A stretch of 64,000 bases of DNA, taken from the NCBI RefSeq assembly GCF_947259025.1, contig NZ_CAMYKO010000003.1:1-64000 (forward strand), given 5' to 3'. This document shows positions 10,701-19,029 of the stretch, in pieces (position 1 is the first letter of the stretch; each line of letters begins with the position of its first letter). Source of the stretch: an uncultured Methylophaga sp. (GTDB lineage: Bacteria > Pseudomonadota > Gammaproteobacteria > Nitrosococcales > Methylophagaceae). A program made the translations under genes and the position numbers. Under the pieces are notes generated by a model. The model was given only the letters and a program-made list of their open reading frames with translations. It ran no database searches and was not told the origin of the DNA.

Positions 10701-12553
10701 CCGAATGGAAAACCTTCCTCGAAGACAACGATATCAAGTCTTATGCGCTCGGTATGGGAACAGGCAGCGTCCAGGCACAGCTTGAACCGATTGCCTACGA
10801 TGGCGCCAGTGCCAGTGAACAATCGGCTATCGTGGTGACCGACTTTGCCGACCTGGAGCAAACCTTGATTGGTACGGTAGAAGTACCGCCACTGAGTGGA
10901 GATTTACTCAATGACGGCACACCGCCAACTGCTGGGGCAGACGGCGGTTGGGTCTTCGCCGTGACAGTAAACGGCGTCAGCTATCAATATGATCTGGACT
11001 CTGATACAGCGTCTGTTACTGGCGGGGCATCCAACGGTGTCTTTGATGCGGCTGACAATAAATGGACGATCACCACAGCTGCCGGCGGGACTTTAACTGT
11101 CGATATGGATGACGGTGATTATGAGTATCTCGGTCCGGATATGGCGGTGACAGAGGTGTTTGGCTATACCATCGTCGATAATGACGGCGATATGGCCGCT
11201 AATACACTGACCGTGACAATAGACCCGGCTGATGGACCGATGGTGGTTCGCGATGACTTTGTGCTGACCAACCAGGATCCGGTTGATATTCCCGACTGGG
11301 CATTGCTGGCCAATGACACAGGTCCGGATAGTGACAGCCAGGTCATTTCGGCAGTGTCCAATGCCAATGACGGCAGCGTATCTGATAACCCTGACTCTGT
11401 TGCATTTGATGACAATGATAACGACGGCGGCAGCTTTGATTACACCAATACCGCGGGCAGTCGATCAGATGACGCGAATGTCTCAGTCGAACGGCAGTCC
11501 GGTGATACCATCCAGGGCGATTATCTGGATGAAATCCTGATTGGTGGCGATGATGCTGAAACACTGAATGGCGGAGCCGGGGACGATATCCTGATTGGTG
11601 GCGATGGCACGACGGGTACTAACCCCGTTGCCCGCCAAGTCAATCTTGATGTGCGATCCGGCTCAACATTTGGCAACAGTAACCAGTTTGGTTTCGCCTT
11701 TGCCTCAGGGGCAGGCCTGTATATCACTGAAATCAGAATTGATATCTCCAGTGAGGGTTTCTTTGACCAATCGGGTGGCAGTAGTTATCCCTTTACCATC
11801 GGCAATGAGTCCACGGTGTTGATGGCTGACATCAATACCGTGACAGCGGGTGATACGACAGAATTGGTCATTAATTTCGCTCCCGGTAGCTTTGTTGCAG
11901 GAGAAACCCTACGCTTCGGAGTCGATACCGATGGTGATGATATTGATGAGGGCGGGGAGTTTGGCGATGAATCTATCCCCTACAGCATCAGCTTCAGTGA
12001 TGGTGAGACGATCAATGGCAACTACACTGATGGACCAGGAGGTGGTAACAGTGATACGAGTGATGCCACTGCTGTTGGCTCGCCGGTGGCAGAGCCTGCT
12101 GTTGATGACATTCTGGATGGTGGCGATGGTAATGACATCCTGCAAGGTGGCGGCGGGAATGACCTCCTGACCGGCGGTGAAGGGGATGATATTTTCCTCT
12201 GGAGAGCCGGTGATGAGGGAACAACCGCACAACCAGCGATGGACATCATTACCGACTTTAATGCCAGCGGTGAGTCTGATGCCATAGACCTCAGGGATAT
12301 ACTGGATGGTGAGAGTTACCAGCTATCCGGTGCCAATGAAGTCAACGGCGGCAATATCCTTGATTACCTGAACGTTCAGGAAGTGGGGGATGATGTAGTG
12401 ATCAGTGTCAGTACTGATGGCAGTGGTGATGTGAATCAGACCATTACACTTCAAAATACCAGCTTCACTGATTTGGGTGTCACCGGGACAACGCAGCCCG
12501 AGATCATCGGCCAACTGTTGGCAAGTGGCTCCATTCAGACAGATGAAAGCTGA
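4751..12553 (+). CDS. LapA-like giant adhesin (retention module, VWA, RTX)
   Basis: 2600 aa. Order: retention module (1-~74); linker with T109-A-A-G112, the motif LapG cuts in Pseudomonas LapA, at almost the same distance from the N-terminus; a T1SS-143-like domain (~230-370); Ig-like Gly/Asp-rich domains; a 247-aa unit repeated three times plus a partial fourth (~672-1553); another cadherin/T1SS-143-like stretch; a VWA domain from ~1832 with MIDAS DVSGS (Asp 1838) to ~2044; RTX nonapeptides (GGAGDDILIGG, GGEGDDIF); and a C-terminal type I secretion domain. Expected role: surface attachment and biofilm formation, held in the outer membrane by its N-terminus and released by a LapG-like protease when c-di-GMP falls. 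No lapB, C, D, E or G homologue is in the window. Upstream neighbour is the mini-LapA; a terminator follows. Start fixed at 4751 by the ribosome site. Confidence 0.88.
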   Translation: MAVQIGIVKSLVGQVTATAADGSIRTLQAGDQVYADELISTGPNGAIEIEFEDGSVMDLGRNSQATLDSELYDPQTAVAESDEPVDDDIAAIQQALLEGEDPTEAGEATAAGAGVEGGNEGHEAVFVDYLNPEVTPTAGFDTIGVTNEYDLPEEDLIILDEEDGAPSAGGTEVFIDEDDLHDDDSFSAIIAAFQLDTSYSVSFPNKSGNNDEEPGDDLPPDSSTTQTGNLNASFGPDGPGNAGFNAASSQPSDLTSEGYPVQIWVSDDGAMLVGYILKSDDYGDYGDARAQFIDSAYGELAEIIFTAEIPDSGALDYAFTLHGPLDHPAGDAENNLLIELGYTVTDSDGDSASGVLSINVDDDVPSIVAVEGDFNPVTAMVVEDALSTTVEPSDSSEGILDAGQTTDDDSASGTAGSLTSLVNVTGGADEPTSLSFGLLSDTSDLPTLYSNDVTVTYSVSGNVLTAMAGDTVVFTLTVNADGSWAFDLDDQLDHVDADGDTGTMLVTDGDPVAAIDFSSVVTATVEDADGDTATLDGLSAGAFTISVQNDVPVANDETPHNLTEADLAIDGNVLGNDSPGADEAITLTHVNLGSGFVAISSGTDLGDGNYGFNVAGVGSYSFNADGSWTFTPADSVDNTEGDVDAGFDYRIKDADGDPAEANQPITITDGAGPMAGDPITLTVDDENLADGSNPSLPVEDSDDIVFTAGSDAIASIVFATDLTGLDSSLDWTRVSDNQIVGRDGGVDIVTLDLNVVGTTATVKATLNDNYDSHPTFTADDLQSLGSVGVIATDIDGDTATGTVNVEVSDDVPDMTVSGTGTVAEDAGSPINGTWDNASAGADGAASTVVKVGSDEYALDSDINLAQGTLRVNADGSWTFDPNSLDQDDPQSLTFSVEVTDADNDVASDDHTITITDGAGPMAGDPITLTVDDENLADGSNPALPVEDSDDIVFTAGSDAIASIVFATDLSGLDSSLDWTRVNDNQIVGRDNGVDIVTLDLNVVGTTATVKATLNDNYDSHPTFTADDLQALGSVGVIATDIDGDTATGMVNVEVSDDVPDMTVSGTDTVAEDAASPINGTWDNASAGADGAASTVVKVGSDEYALDTDIVLTEGTLRVNADGSWTFDPNSLDQDDPQSLTFSVEVTDADNDVASDDHTITITDGEGPMAGDPITLTVDDENLADGSNPALPVEDSDDIVFTAGSDAIASIVFATDLSGLDSSLDWTWVGDNQIVGRDNGVDIVTLDLNVVGTTATVKVTLNENYDSHPTFTADDLQALGSVGVIATDIDGDTATGTVNVQVSDDVPDMTVSGTDTVAEDAASPINGTWDNASAGADGAASTVVKVGSDEYALDTDINLAQGTLRVNADGSWTFDPNSLDQDDPQSLTFSVEVTDADNDVASDDHTITITDGEGPMAGDPITLTVDDENLADGSSPAVPVEDSDDIVFTAGSDAIASIVFATDLSGLDSSLDWTRENDNQIVGRDGGVDIVTLDLNVVGTTATVKATLNDNYDSHPTFTADDLQALGSVGVIATDIDGDTATGTVNVQVSDDLPSAQDYIGGSYTEGSSNNVVAADAAAALGIAGGADGLNSSLQAISFTGGQGTLFINGSGQLVYTPPANVANTNGNPVDDVFSYTVTDNDNDSVTRQVTVSITDTGVTELSASNALVDEDDLPLGNNDSATGDDNPVSTGSISYTVGADGFDSVNLSTTGDTTGLVTHDGDAVDTTWDSGSNTLIGYVSGTDSSDAANHVFTVSLTNITASGADYDVTLLQPVAHADADNENNVDFSVNVSVLDNDGSEGTTSFNINIDDDVPVATPEENSGDATLVVNTNLMLILDVSGSMDDSANFQGMSRLEVMIKSSLKLIEQYEALGDVMVNIVTFSQDASNSGWVSIADAKAILLGLDAGGGTNYDRALGEAIDAYGVAPLTTDAQSVSYFMTDGQPTYGAESNGGPPWDQFDGDLQGNGNDVNSSPDNGIQAEEEAEWKTFLEDNDIKSYALGMGTGSVQAQLEPIAYDGASASEQSAIVVTDFADLEQTLIGTVEVPPLSGDLLNDGTPPTAGADGGWVFAVTVNGVSYQYDLDSDTASVTGGASNGVFDAADNKWTITTAAGGTLTVDMDDGDYEYLGPDMAVTEVFGYTIVDNDGDMAANTLTVTIDPADGPMVVRDDFVLTNQDPVDIPDWALLANDTGPDSDSQVISAVSNANDGSVSDNPDSVAFDDNDNDGGSFDYTNTAGSRSDDANVSVERQSGDTIQGDYLDEILIGGDDAETLNGGAGDDILIGGDGTTGTNPVARQVNLDVRSGSTFGNSNQFGFAFASGAGLYITEIRIDISSEGFFDQSGGSSYPFTIGNESTVLMADINTVTAGDTTELVINFAPGSFVAGETLRFGVDTDGDDIDEGGEFGDESIPYSISFSDGETINGNYTDGPGGGNSDTSDATAVGSPVAEPAVDDILDGGDGNDILQGGGGNDLLTGGEGDDIFLWRAGDEGTTAQPAMDIITDFNASGESDAIDLRDILDGESYQLSGANEVNGGNILDYLNVQEVGDDVVISVSTDGSGDVNQTITLQNTSFTDLGVTGTTQPEIIGQLLASGSIQTDES
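6764..9408 (+). repeat. 741-bp tandem repeats, 3 full and 1 partial copy
   Basis: The GPMAGDP codons start at 6764, 7505, 8246 and 8987, each exactly 741 bp (247 codons) apart. The fourth copy ends after about 420 bp at VSDD. Copies are nearly identical at protein level but differ at scattered synonymous sites, so they are real and not an assembly echo. The length invites copy-number change by recombination. Confidence 0.92.
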
Positions 12554-12578
12554 TAACTAGCGGGATTGTTAAACATTG

Positions 12579-12607
12579 AGGCCGGCTTTTTAGCCGGCCT
12601 TTCTTTT
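12579..12607 (+). terminator. Terminator after giant adhesin
   Basis: AGGCCGGCT-TTTT-AGCCGGCCT, a 9-bp stem, followed by TTCTTTT. It lies between convergent genes. A second hairpin (TATGGCTT-ATTG-AAGCCATA, 12623-12642) has no T run. Confidence 0.85.
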
Positions 12608-12694
12608 ATGTACCTGAGTCATTATGGCTTATTGAAGCCATATCAATGCTTGAGCACGGGTTGTTTTCTGTTGAGGTTTAGCAACTGGGACTCA

Positions 12695-13102
12695 TTAATT
12701 CCAGCAACCAGCGGGGGTACCGGCACTGGTTTCATCCAACACCATGGTGCCGCAATTATCAGCAGCCTGTGAACCCTGAGGCACAGCCTGAACATTAAAC
12801 CCAGTATCAGTGAGGTTGTTGAGATTCAAATTGTAATAGGCTTGTCCGGTCTTGGGTGACTGCCCGAATGGTTGATTGCCACCCCCGGCTCCCTGATAAG
12901 TGAAGTTTTCACCGTAAAATCGCTCAAGGTAACTGGCCAGTTCCAGCATATCTGCCTGGGCATTGGCGCGGCGTGTCTCTCTGACCTGTTCCAGGTAGGA
13001 CGGATAGGCAATGGCCGCAATAATGCCAATAATGACCACCACGATCATCAATTCGATCAGGTTGAAACCGCGGTTTTTGCTGGGTCGATTATTAATCATC
13101 AT
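12695..13102 (-). CDS. pilE: Type IV pilus minor pilin PilE
   Basis: 136 aa. The type III prepilin leader ends KNRG|FNLIELMIVVVIIGIIAAIAYPSY, with Glu at position 5 of the mature protein, so it is processed by PilD and inserted through the N-terminal helix. Two Cys near the C-terminus (DNCGTM, AGCWN) would form the usual D-loop disulfide. It is the last gene of the minor-pilin operon and overlaps the end of pilY2 by 11 bp, suggesting coupled translation. Two adjacent ATGs (13102, 13099) are possible starts. A longer reading to 13198 would place about 30 residues before the prepilin leader and is rejected. In Pseudomonas the product is part of the pilus-initiation complex with FimU, PilV, PilW, PilX and PilY1. 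Confidence 0.85.
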   Translation of the reverse strand: MMINNRPSKNRGFNLIELMIVVVIIGIIAAIAYPSYLEQVRETRRANAQADMLELASYLERFYGENFTYQGAGGGNQPFGQSPKTGQAYYNLNLNNLTDTGFNVQAVPQGSQAADNCGTMVLDETSAGTPAGCWN

Positions 13103-13388
13103 TGTTATCCAGAGGCCAGATTTCGGTAATGTAATGTGTATCATCACGTAATTGCATATTGAAGCCAATCTCACTGCCGATGACGGGGGTAGGCCCAAGT
13201 TCTCCTCCAGGCATGAGGCCGTGAATTTGGGTATTCAGGTCAACATCATAGGTCTGGTTTGAGATGACAATCGTGCCACTTTGCTCAGGAGCACTGGTAA
13301 TCACCCCGGTGTGCTCATAGGGCAAAGACTCTTGTGCGTGCAAGCTCGAGGCAAGCAGCAAGCCAAACACTGATAAGATTCGTTTCAT
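13092..13388 (-). CDS. pilY2: PilY2-like small periplasmic protein
   Basis: 98 aa. It starts at ATG 13388 after a clear AGGAG site and has a signal peptide (MKRILSVFGLLLASSLHA|QES). The mature ~80 residues (HTGVITSAPEQSGTIVISNQ) form a small beta-rich domain. Position between pilY1 and pilE, and size, match Pseudomonas PilY2, whose exact role in pilus assembly is poorly defined. The identification rests mainly on synteny. The stop overlaps the start of pilE. Confidence 0.7.
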   Translation of the reverse strand: MKRILSVFGLLLASSLHAQESLPYEHTGVITSAPEQSGTIVISNQTYDVDLNTQIHGLMPGGELGPTPVIGSEIGFNMQLRDDTHYITEIWPLDNNDD

Positions 13389-13401
13389 TATTAGCTCCTG
13401 C

Positions 13402-16400
13402 CTAATAATCCAACTGCCGCCACGACTGACGACCCACAAAGCCAGGACCCGGGTTTTCCACGGTGACTTCAATATTACCGTCAGCACCACTGGTGTATTT
13501 AAACTCACGTTGTCCGCCGGCTTCACTGGCGATACTTGGACGAGCAATAATACCTACTTTGGATTTTTTACCTGATACGGGTACAAAGTCATCTTCGCCA
13601 TCACCATCAAGGTCGCCGACATTGAGGAAATCACCCGGCGTAAAGCTTTGATCGCCATTCAAGTCAAATGGTGAGTAGGATAAGCGCGAGCCCGAAGCAT
13701 AATTGACTTCCATCAGCCAGCCGGTACCGCCATCGTCGCAGGGGTCATCAGAGGGAACCAAGGTAACGAAGATCACTCTGCCATTACGAATAATGGCGTT
13801 ACTGACCTGTCGTTCCCCGAAGTTATTACTGTTACCACCCTGTGTATTCACCAGGTCGATATACCAGCCATTTTTACTGGACCAGTCAATGGCGTAATTG
13901 GAGCTGATACGGAAATCATCATTGTCACTACTGACTTCTTTCACAATTTGTTGCTGTAACAAACTAGAGCGATTGAATGCAGTCAGGGAGTTCAGACGTT
14001 TGTCCCAGATACTGTAAAAGCTCTGAGTGACCTGACCTGTCGCACTGTTATCACCGACTTCAAAGTACTTACCTGTGCCAAACAACAGCAGGTAACCCTT
14101 TTCACTGGGATGACTCACCACCTGAACCTGGGTGGTGATAGGTTGAACGTTCGAGCCAGTGCAACTGTTTCCGAAACAAGCAGTATAAAGCGGACGGGGG
14201 TTGGCTCCTGTTTTGTAGGTGAAATCCCAGTTCGCTTCATCGTTAGAGGAAACATCAACACTCCATACGTTTCCAAACAGGTCTCCAGCATAGATTAAAT
14301 CAACAATACGGTCATTGTTGGTATCAACAGCAGTAGGAGTGGAGAGACCATTAGGACGGTTGTTGCCAGTTGGATCATCAGCAGTGCCGACGAGCGTGTC
14401 GAATTTCTTAATCAATGCACCGGTTTCGATGTTAACCAGATACATCACGCCATTGCCGGTAATGCTGTCAGTCGCGTTGTTACCATCCAGGTTGTTATCG
14501 TCATTGTTGTTGTACCCGCCACTGAAAAGGGCTGCCCACTCACCATTGTTCATGCGGATAATACTGGGTTGCCCAAAAGTCAGGCCCATATCGCGGTCGT
14601 CATCATCGCTGAATTCCCATAACACGTTAGCGGCAGCATTAGCTTCGGTGTCAAAAGTTGAGGGATCTGTCACATCCAGCGCAAATATGCCCTGACCCCC
14701 TGCACCCAGTCCTGAGACTAGAACGGTGTGCCATTCATCATCGCTGAAAAAGGCATCAAAGATAGTTGGGCTACCATCTACAAAGTATTCATGGTTGTAG
14801 TTGGTAGAACTCAGGGACGCCAGTTTGTCGAAAATAATGTTGGGAATATAGGCAAATTCTTCCTCACCGGACATGGCATTGAAAGCGTGCATCATGCCAT
14901 CATTCGCGCCAACATAAATCAGGGGCTGACGGTTGGCTTTGTCGGTGACAAAAGCGGAGTAGGGCACAGCATTTTCCGGCTGGTTGGCGCCCCAGTAATT
15001 AGGATAGCTGGCGTTGGGTTTGGCTACGTAGGTTGGGGTGGAGTTGATAATATCGCCCAATGGTGTATTGCGGTTTCGATAGCTACCACCGTTTCTTATC
15101 TCTCTGCTGGCATTACCACGGATATAGCTCTGCACAAAGGTATCACCCAGTTGTGCCTGTTGAGTGGCATTCAACTGATTCCAGCGAAAGCGTTGCCCCG
15201 TTGAGCCGTCAGAAGTAATGATGATCCGCTGACCCGGGCGAGGAATTAATGTGCTGGCATCCCAATCCAGGTCGGCGATCAGCGCTTCGGTATCAATTTC
15301 ATAAGCAAGCAATTGGCCACTCCAGTCACCACTTTTAAAGCGCGCCTGGTAAATCCGGGTATCACTGGAAACAGAGCCGGAGTTAAGTGCCACCGAGGCG
15401 GCAGAAGACGTTCTGGATGTAATGTTGTTTAGAATGGCAGATAGAGAATCTGAAAATTGTTCAGGTTCAGAGGCACTGAAGAACTGTCCACGGGTATTCA
15501 CTGCGGCGTGCCACATATCGTCAATATTTTCTTCCCTGTCACTGCCAGGCTGAGGCCAGTCGATGCTGCCATCAGTTAAATCATCCAAGTCACTGGTTGG
15601 ATCAAGCGTGCCGGTGACGCCCAAGCCCACGGTGAAAGTCACCAGGTGCTGCCAAAAAGCCGGATCCTGCTGGTTCTTAGTCACTTCATTGGAGAGGTTG
15701 GGCCGCAGATCGCGTTTCCAGAAGTCCATGGCAACATCAGCGAGTGTATTGCTGTGGTTATCTGAGTAGGGGGGCGTCGGCGTATATTGATAGTCATCGT
15801 CGTTTGGACCGGTAATGACATTCCCAGCGGTGTTATCACTATTGCCTACACCAGGGTTGGAGCCATTCCAGTACCCATCTGTGGTAAGGATGTGGTAACT
15901 CTGACGACAAACTAAATGATCGCTGTTGTCATTAGTGCCGGGCGTATTACCCCACGGCCCACGGTTATCACTGCGTTCAAAATATTCACCTACCTCTCTC
16001 GCCGCGGTGCGGAGTGGCGTGCCGTTAGCATCGATAGTATGGTCGTAAAGACGATCAAAAAAGCCCGACCGGGAGGTGCCGGAAAACTTCCTAACTCCAT
16101 CAATCACAGCGCGGCTACTATAGACGCCATCCACCGTTCTGCCACCCTGGTTGATGGCTGCAAAACCAACACGCAGATTTGTTCCCTGTTTGGCAAAAGC
16201 CTGACCAACACCGGCACGGGCCATCAACACCCGCGAGCGATAGTATTGAAACCAGTTGGCAAAGTTCTGGATCTCTTCATCACGGGTTCTGGGAGGTTCA
16301 CCGGAGTTGTTTGGATAGGTTGTTCCAGAAGGCGTGCTGCTGGTTATTCGAATTCGAGTGTAGTTGCCCCTGTCTTCTCTGTCACCAGCACCGTCATAAA

Positions 16401-16950
16401 TGTAGTAGGTGATGGGCCAGAATGAATGGTTGCCATTACAGGGATCCCCAAAAGCGCTGCCAAGGTTAGTGCTTCTATACCAACACGCATATTGTGATTG
16501 TTGGGCAACCAGGTTTATATCTCCCACCCATGGAAGTGCAGGGTTGTAGTAGGCTGCGTTAGGATCGGCATCAGGCATGCTACTGCCATCCGCGTTGCTC
16601 CATGGGACATACTCGATGTCTGGGTTGTAATAAACGGAATTGTTGGCTGAGGATCGGAGGAAAAAGTTATGGACATTGTCGTCATCAAAATTTGGTATCT
16701 GGTTTACGTAGACCCCAGCACCATATTGATTTGATTGTCTGGGGTATAGATAACTGGCAAATCCTCTGATTTCATCAGGCATGATTTCAAACTGCATTGA
16801 ACCAGAGTCATCCAACGTAAACATGATGTTGGGCTCTACAGCACCACCCAAGTATAGCGGCACATTGCTGATATCCAGTGTCGCGGCCGAAGCCAACTGA
16901 TGCACCCCAAATAAAAAGATAGCAACAGTCGAAGATAAGAACTTTTTCAT
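13402..16950 (-). CDS. pilY1: PilY1 tip adhesin / pilus biogenesis factor
   Basis: 1182 aa. Signal peptide of about 22 residues (MKKFLSSTVAIFLFGVHQLASA). A VWA-like N-terminal half opens with the MIDAS motif DDSGSM. The C-terminal half is the PilY1 beta-propeller (INSTPTYVAKPNASYP, YVGANDGMMHAFNA, VLVSGLGAGGQGIFALD). Ca2+-binding loops are visible: DTNNDRIVDLIYAGD, in the position of the loop that controls twitching in Pseudomonas PilY1, and a second acidic DLDGDGEDD loop near the C-terminus. PilY1 sits at the pilus tip, primes assembly with the minor pilins, and takes part in adhesion, mechanosensing and c-di-GMP signalling. It follows pilX directly. Confidence 0.92.
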   Translation of the reverse strand: MKKFLSSTVAIFLFGVHQLASAATLDISNVPLYLGGAVEPNIMFTLDDSGSMQFEIMPDEIRGFASYLYPRQSNQYGAGVYVNQIPNFDDDNVHNFFLRSSANNSVYYNPDIEYVPWSNADGSSMPDADPNAAYYNPALPWVGDINLVAQQSQYACWYRSTNLGSAFGDPCNGNHSFWPITYYIYDGAGDREDRGNYTRIRITSSTPSGTTYPNNSGEPPRTRDEEIQNFANWFQYYRSRVLMARAGVGQAFAKQGTNLRVGFAAINQGGRTVDGVYSSRAVIDGVRKFSGTSRSGFFDRLYDHTIDANGTPLRTAAREVGEYFERSDNRGPWGNTPGTNDNSDHLVCRQSYHILTTDGYWNGSNPGVGNSDNTAGNVITGPNDDDYQYTPTPPYSDNHSNTLADVAMDFWKRDLRPNLSNEVTKNQQDPAFWQHLVTFTVGLGVTGTLDPTSDLDDLTDGSIDWPQPGSDREENIDDMWHAAVNTRGQFFSASEPEQFSDSLSAILNNITSRTSSAASVALNSGSVSSDTRIYQARFKSGDWSGQLLAYEIDTEALIADLDWDASTLIPRPGQRIIITSDGSTGQRFRWNQLNATQQAQLGDTFVQSYIRGNASREIRNGGSYRNRNTPLGDIINSTPTYVAKPNASYPNYWGANQPENAVPYSAFVTDKANRQPLIYVGANDGMMHAFNAMSGEEEFAYIPNIIFDKLASLSSTNYNHEYFVDGSPTIFDAFFSDDEWHTVLVSGLGAGGQGIFALDVTDPSTFDTEANAAANVLWEFSDDDDRDMGLTFGQPSIIRMNNGEWAALFSGGYNNNDDNNLDGNNATDSITGNGVMYLVNIETGALIKKFDTLVGTADDPTGNNRPNGLSTPTAVDTNNDRIVDLIYAGDLFGNVWSVDVSSNDEANWDFTYKTGANPRPLYTACFGNSCTGSNVQPITTQVQVVSHPSEKGYLLLFGTGKYFEVGDNSATGQVTQSFYSIWDKRLNSLTAFNRSSLLQQQIVKEVSSDNDDFRISSNYAIDWSSKNGWYIDLVNTQGGNSNNFGERQVSNAIIRNGRVIFVTLVPSDDPCDDGGTGWLMEVNYASGSRLSYSPFDLNGDQSFTPGDFLNVGDLDGDGEDDFVPVSGKKSKVGIIARPSIASEAGGQREFKYTSGADGNIEVTVENPGPGFVGRQSWRQLDY

Positions 16951-16952
16951 TA

Positions 16953-17492
16953 TCAGTACTCCTTGACCACGGTGGATTGCAACATAACTCGAGTGACCGC
17001 TGAACCACCGGTTCCTCTGGCTGTGATCCGGTAATAGTAAATACCGGCTTTGGGTTTACTCTCGACTTCGTCGAATGATTTCACATCTATTTCTTCGATG
17101 ATATAGCGGGGCGCAGCAGCCACATTACCGGGCAGAACAGAAGCCACGGCGTTATTGGCCCACCATGTAGCATCGCGCTCCTGCCACCAGGGTTGTGCAT
17201 TGGTGGGGTCAGGATCGAGATCGGTTGAATTAAGTATATAAATATTACTGTTAGCGCCTGACACCGTCGGATCTGGGCGATTGATAAGTGAGGAAACAAA
17301 GCGCTCAGCATCACGCAAAGCCACTTCGGCTGCCTGATGGGCCAGTTCCCTATCTCGCAGGTTATTTGCCATTTTTTCCTGCATGACACCGCCGCGCATG
17401 GCAAAAATACCAATCAAGGTCATCAGCAACAAAATGATAAGGCCGACAATCAATGCCGCACCGTGTTGTCTGGAATGATATACCTTGCTCAT
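16953..17492 (-). CDS. pilX: Minor pilin-like protein PilX
   Basis: 179 aa. The N-terminus HGAALIVGLIILLLMTLIGIF is the PilX/PilW_N-type hydrophobic helix, with an Ala-Ala in place of the usual Phe-Thr and no Glu5, typical for PilX. The next helix (VMQEKMANNLRDRELAHQAAE) is also characteristic of PilX. The remainder is a variable beta domain. It overlaps pilW by 4 bp and abuts pilY1. It is a component of the pilus-initiating minor-pilin complex. Confidence 0.85.
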   Translation of the reverse strand: MSKVYHSRQHGAALIVGLIILLLMTLIGIFAMRGGVMQEKMANNLRDRELAHQAAEVALRDAERFVSSLINRPDPTVSGANSNIYILNSTDLDPDPTNAQPWWQERDATWWANNAVASVLPGNVAAAPRYIIEEIDVKSFDEVESKPKAGIYYYRITARGTGGSAVTRVMLQSTVVKEY

Positions 17493-18559
17493 GAGCTACG
17501 ATTCTTTAACATGATAGTTTGGGTGTAGACGCGGCGTAGCCTGCCATCATCAGGCGTCACTTCAACACCATCCAGAAAATAACTGCCATCACCTAGGGCC
17601 AGGTTCGTATCAGTGCTGGTCCCGTCCAGATTGATCATCACCAAACTGATTCTGACGCTGATAACGTCAGACCAGAAACCGACGTTGTTTGCATTTTCAT
17701 AGCTGTCGACAGACAGGTCGCCATTGGAGTCAACGCCATAACTCACCTGCATTTGTTCTACGCCTTCAAGCAGCGCCTGAACGGGGGAGTCGTTAGTCTT
17801 CTGGTACAGAGAAGGCATACCATCAGCGTTGTTACGAATGTAAAAACTGTGAGATGCGATGGTATTTACCCAACTGTTCGGTCCATAGATACCCTCAAGC
17901 GGCTCGTTTTTATTGCCCGGCGTTCCGACATTGGGAGCATAGTAAAGGTCACCACTGGAAGGGTCATTGGACACCTGGAATACCGTCGTGAATTCACAGT
18001 TACTGACCATCACGATATTGCTACAGGTTGGTTCTGAACCTGGATCACAATTATCCAGACCATTATTTGCCCCGATATCAAAGTGATCACTTTGCTGACT
18101 CAGTATGGGGATGTAGGCAGCGCCCACGGTGCGGATAGTCAGAATATCACTGCCTGGTATAGCGTCGGTCAAATCTCCGGGTTTAGCGGGTGCCCAGTTG
18201 TTTCCTGCTGATTCATGACCAGACACGGGCTCATCCATTGACCAAAAATAACTGGTGTCAGTAGTGAGCATGTTTTCCATGACCCGTCCACCCTGGGCTT
18301 CACCCGAAGTGGCATCATCGTCATCGGCAGCTTTTTGGGTACTCAGTGAGTTACAACCCCGGTAGCCTGCGCGTGACAGAAACTCACCAATGTGGAAAAT
18401 GGCGTAGCGGCCATCCTCCTGCATACGCGCCTTGACGTCCTGAGTGCGGTAAAGTTGCCTTGAACTGATAAACAGTTCAATCACGGCTGCGACGACAAGC
18501 AAGCCAAGCACCATGGCCACCATTAACTCAACCAGAGACAGACCGGTTTGTTTCTTCAT
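17489..18559 (-). CDS. pilW: Minor pilin PilW
   Basis: 356 aa. Prepilin leader MKKQTG|LSLVELMVAMVLGLLVVAAVIELF, with Glu5 present. The long C-terminal domain has several Cys (RGCNSLS, LDNCDPGSEPTCSN, SNCEF). Size and order match PilW of Pseudomonas. It overlaps both neighbours by 4 bp (ATGA), so pilV-pilW-pilX are translationally coupled. Confidence 0.9.
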   Translation of the reverse strand: MKKQTGLSLVELMVAMVLGLLVVAAVIELFISSRQLYRTQDVKARMQEDGRYAIFHIGEFLSRAGYRGCNSLSTQKAADDDDATSGEAQGGRVMENMLTTDTSYFWSMDEPVSGHESAGNNWAPAKPGDLTDAIPGSDILTIRTVGAAYIPILSQQSDHFDIGANNGLDNCDPGSEPTCSNIVMVSNCEFTTVFQVSNDPSSGDLYYAPNVGTPGNKNEPLEGIYGPNSWVNTIASHSFYIRNNADGMPSLYQKTNDSPVQALLEGVEQMQVSYGVDSNGDLSVDSYENANNVGFWSDVISVRISLVMINLDGTSTDTNLALGDGSYFLDGVEVTPDDGRLRRVYTQTIMLKNRSS

Positions 18560-19029
18560 ACGGCACCATCCAGTGTCATGGTTGAGGTGGCCCGCTCGTT
18601 GTAGTCGGTGTCAGCGGCGGTACCAGTCTGAATATCAGTCCAGGTGATGGTGATGGTGCAGACAAACTCATTAAGCGGATTGAAAGCGGGGCAGGCGACG
18701 CTACCGTTTCCGGCCGGGAGTTGTTGGCTGACAGTGGTGCGCCACTGGAATAAGTCGGTATTGGCGGTTGTATCCTGATTAGCGGGTGGGTCATCGTCGA
18801 TGTCTATCGCATAGTTGCCCGCGTAAGCAGCGTTTTGATTGGCTTTCATGCGGTTAAGCATATCCACAGCAAGAATTGAGGCCTGCGACTTAAGGTCAGC
18901 GCTTTGTGTGGTTTTCAGGGTGACGACCTGAAGATGAGCCAGGCCCAGCAGACCAATGCTGAGCACAAAAACGGCGATCATCACTTCCAATAATGTGAAG
19001 CCTCTGTTTTGGAGAGCGTTATTTAGCAT
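18556..19029 (-). CDS. pilV: Minor pilin PilV
   Basis: 157 aa. Leader MLNNALQNRG|FTLLEVMIAVFVLSIGLLGLAHLQ, the classic PilV/GspI-type start. Mature Glu5 is present. Two Cys (VACPAF, FVCTITI) fit a disulfide. Overlaps fimU by 7 bp upstream and pilW by 4 bp downstream. It forms part of the PilVWX core complex that primes pilus assembly. Confidence 0.9.
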   Translation of the reverse strand: MLNNALQNRGFTLLEVMIAVFVLSIGLLGLAHLQVVTLKTTQSADLKSQASILAVDMLNRMKANQNAAYAGNYAIDIDDDPPANQDTTANTDLFQWRTTVSQQLPAGNGSVACPAFNPLNEFVCTITITWTDIQTGTAADTDYNERATSTMTLDGAV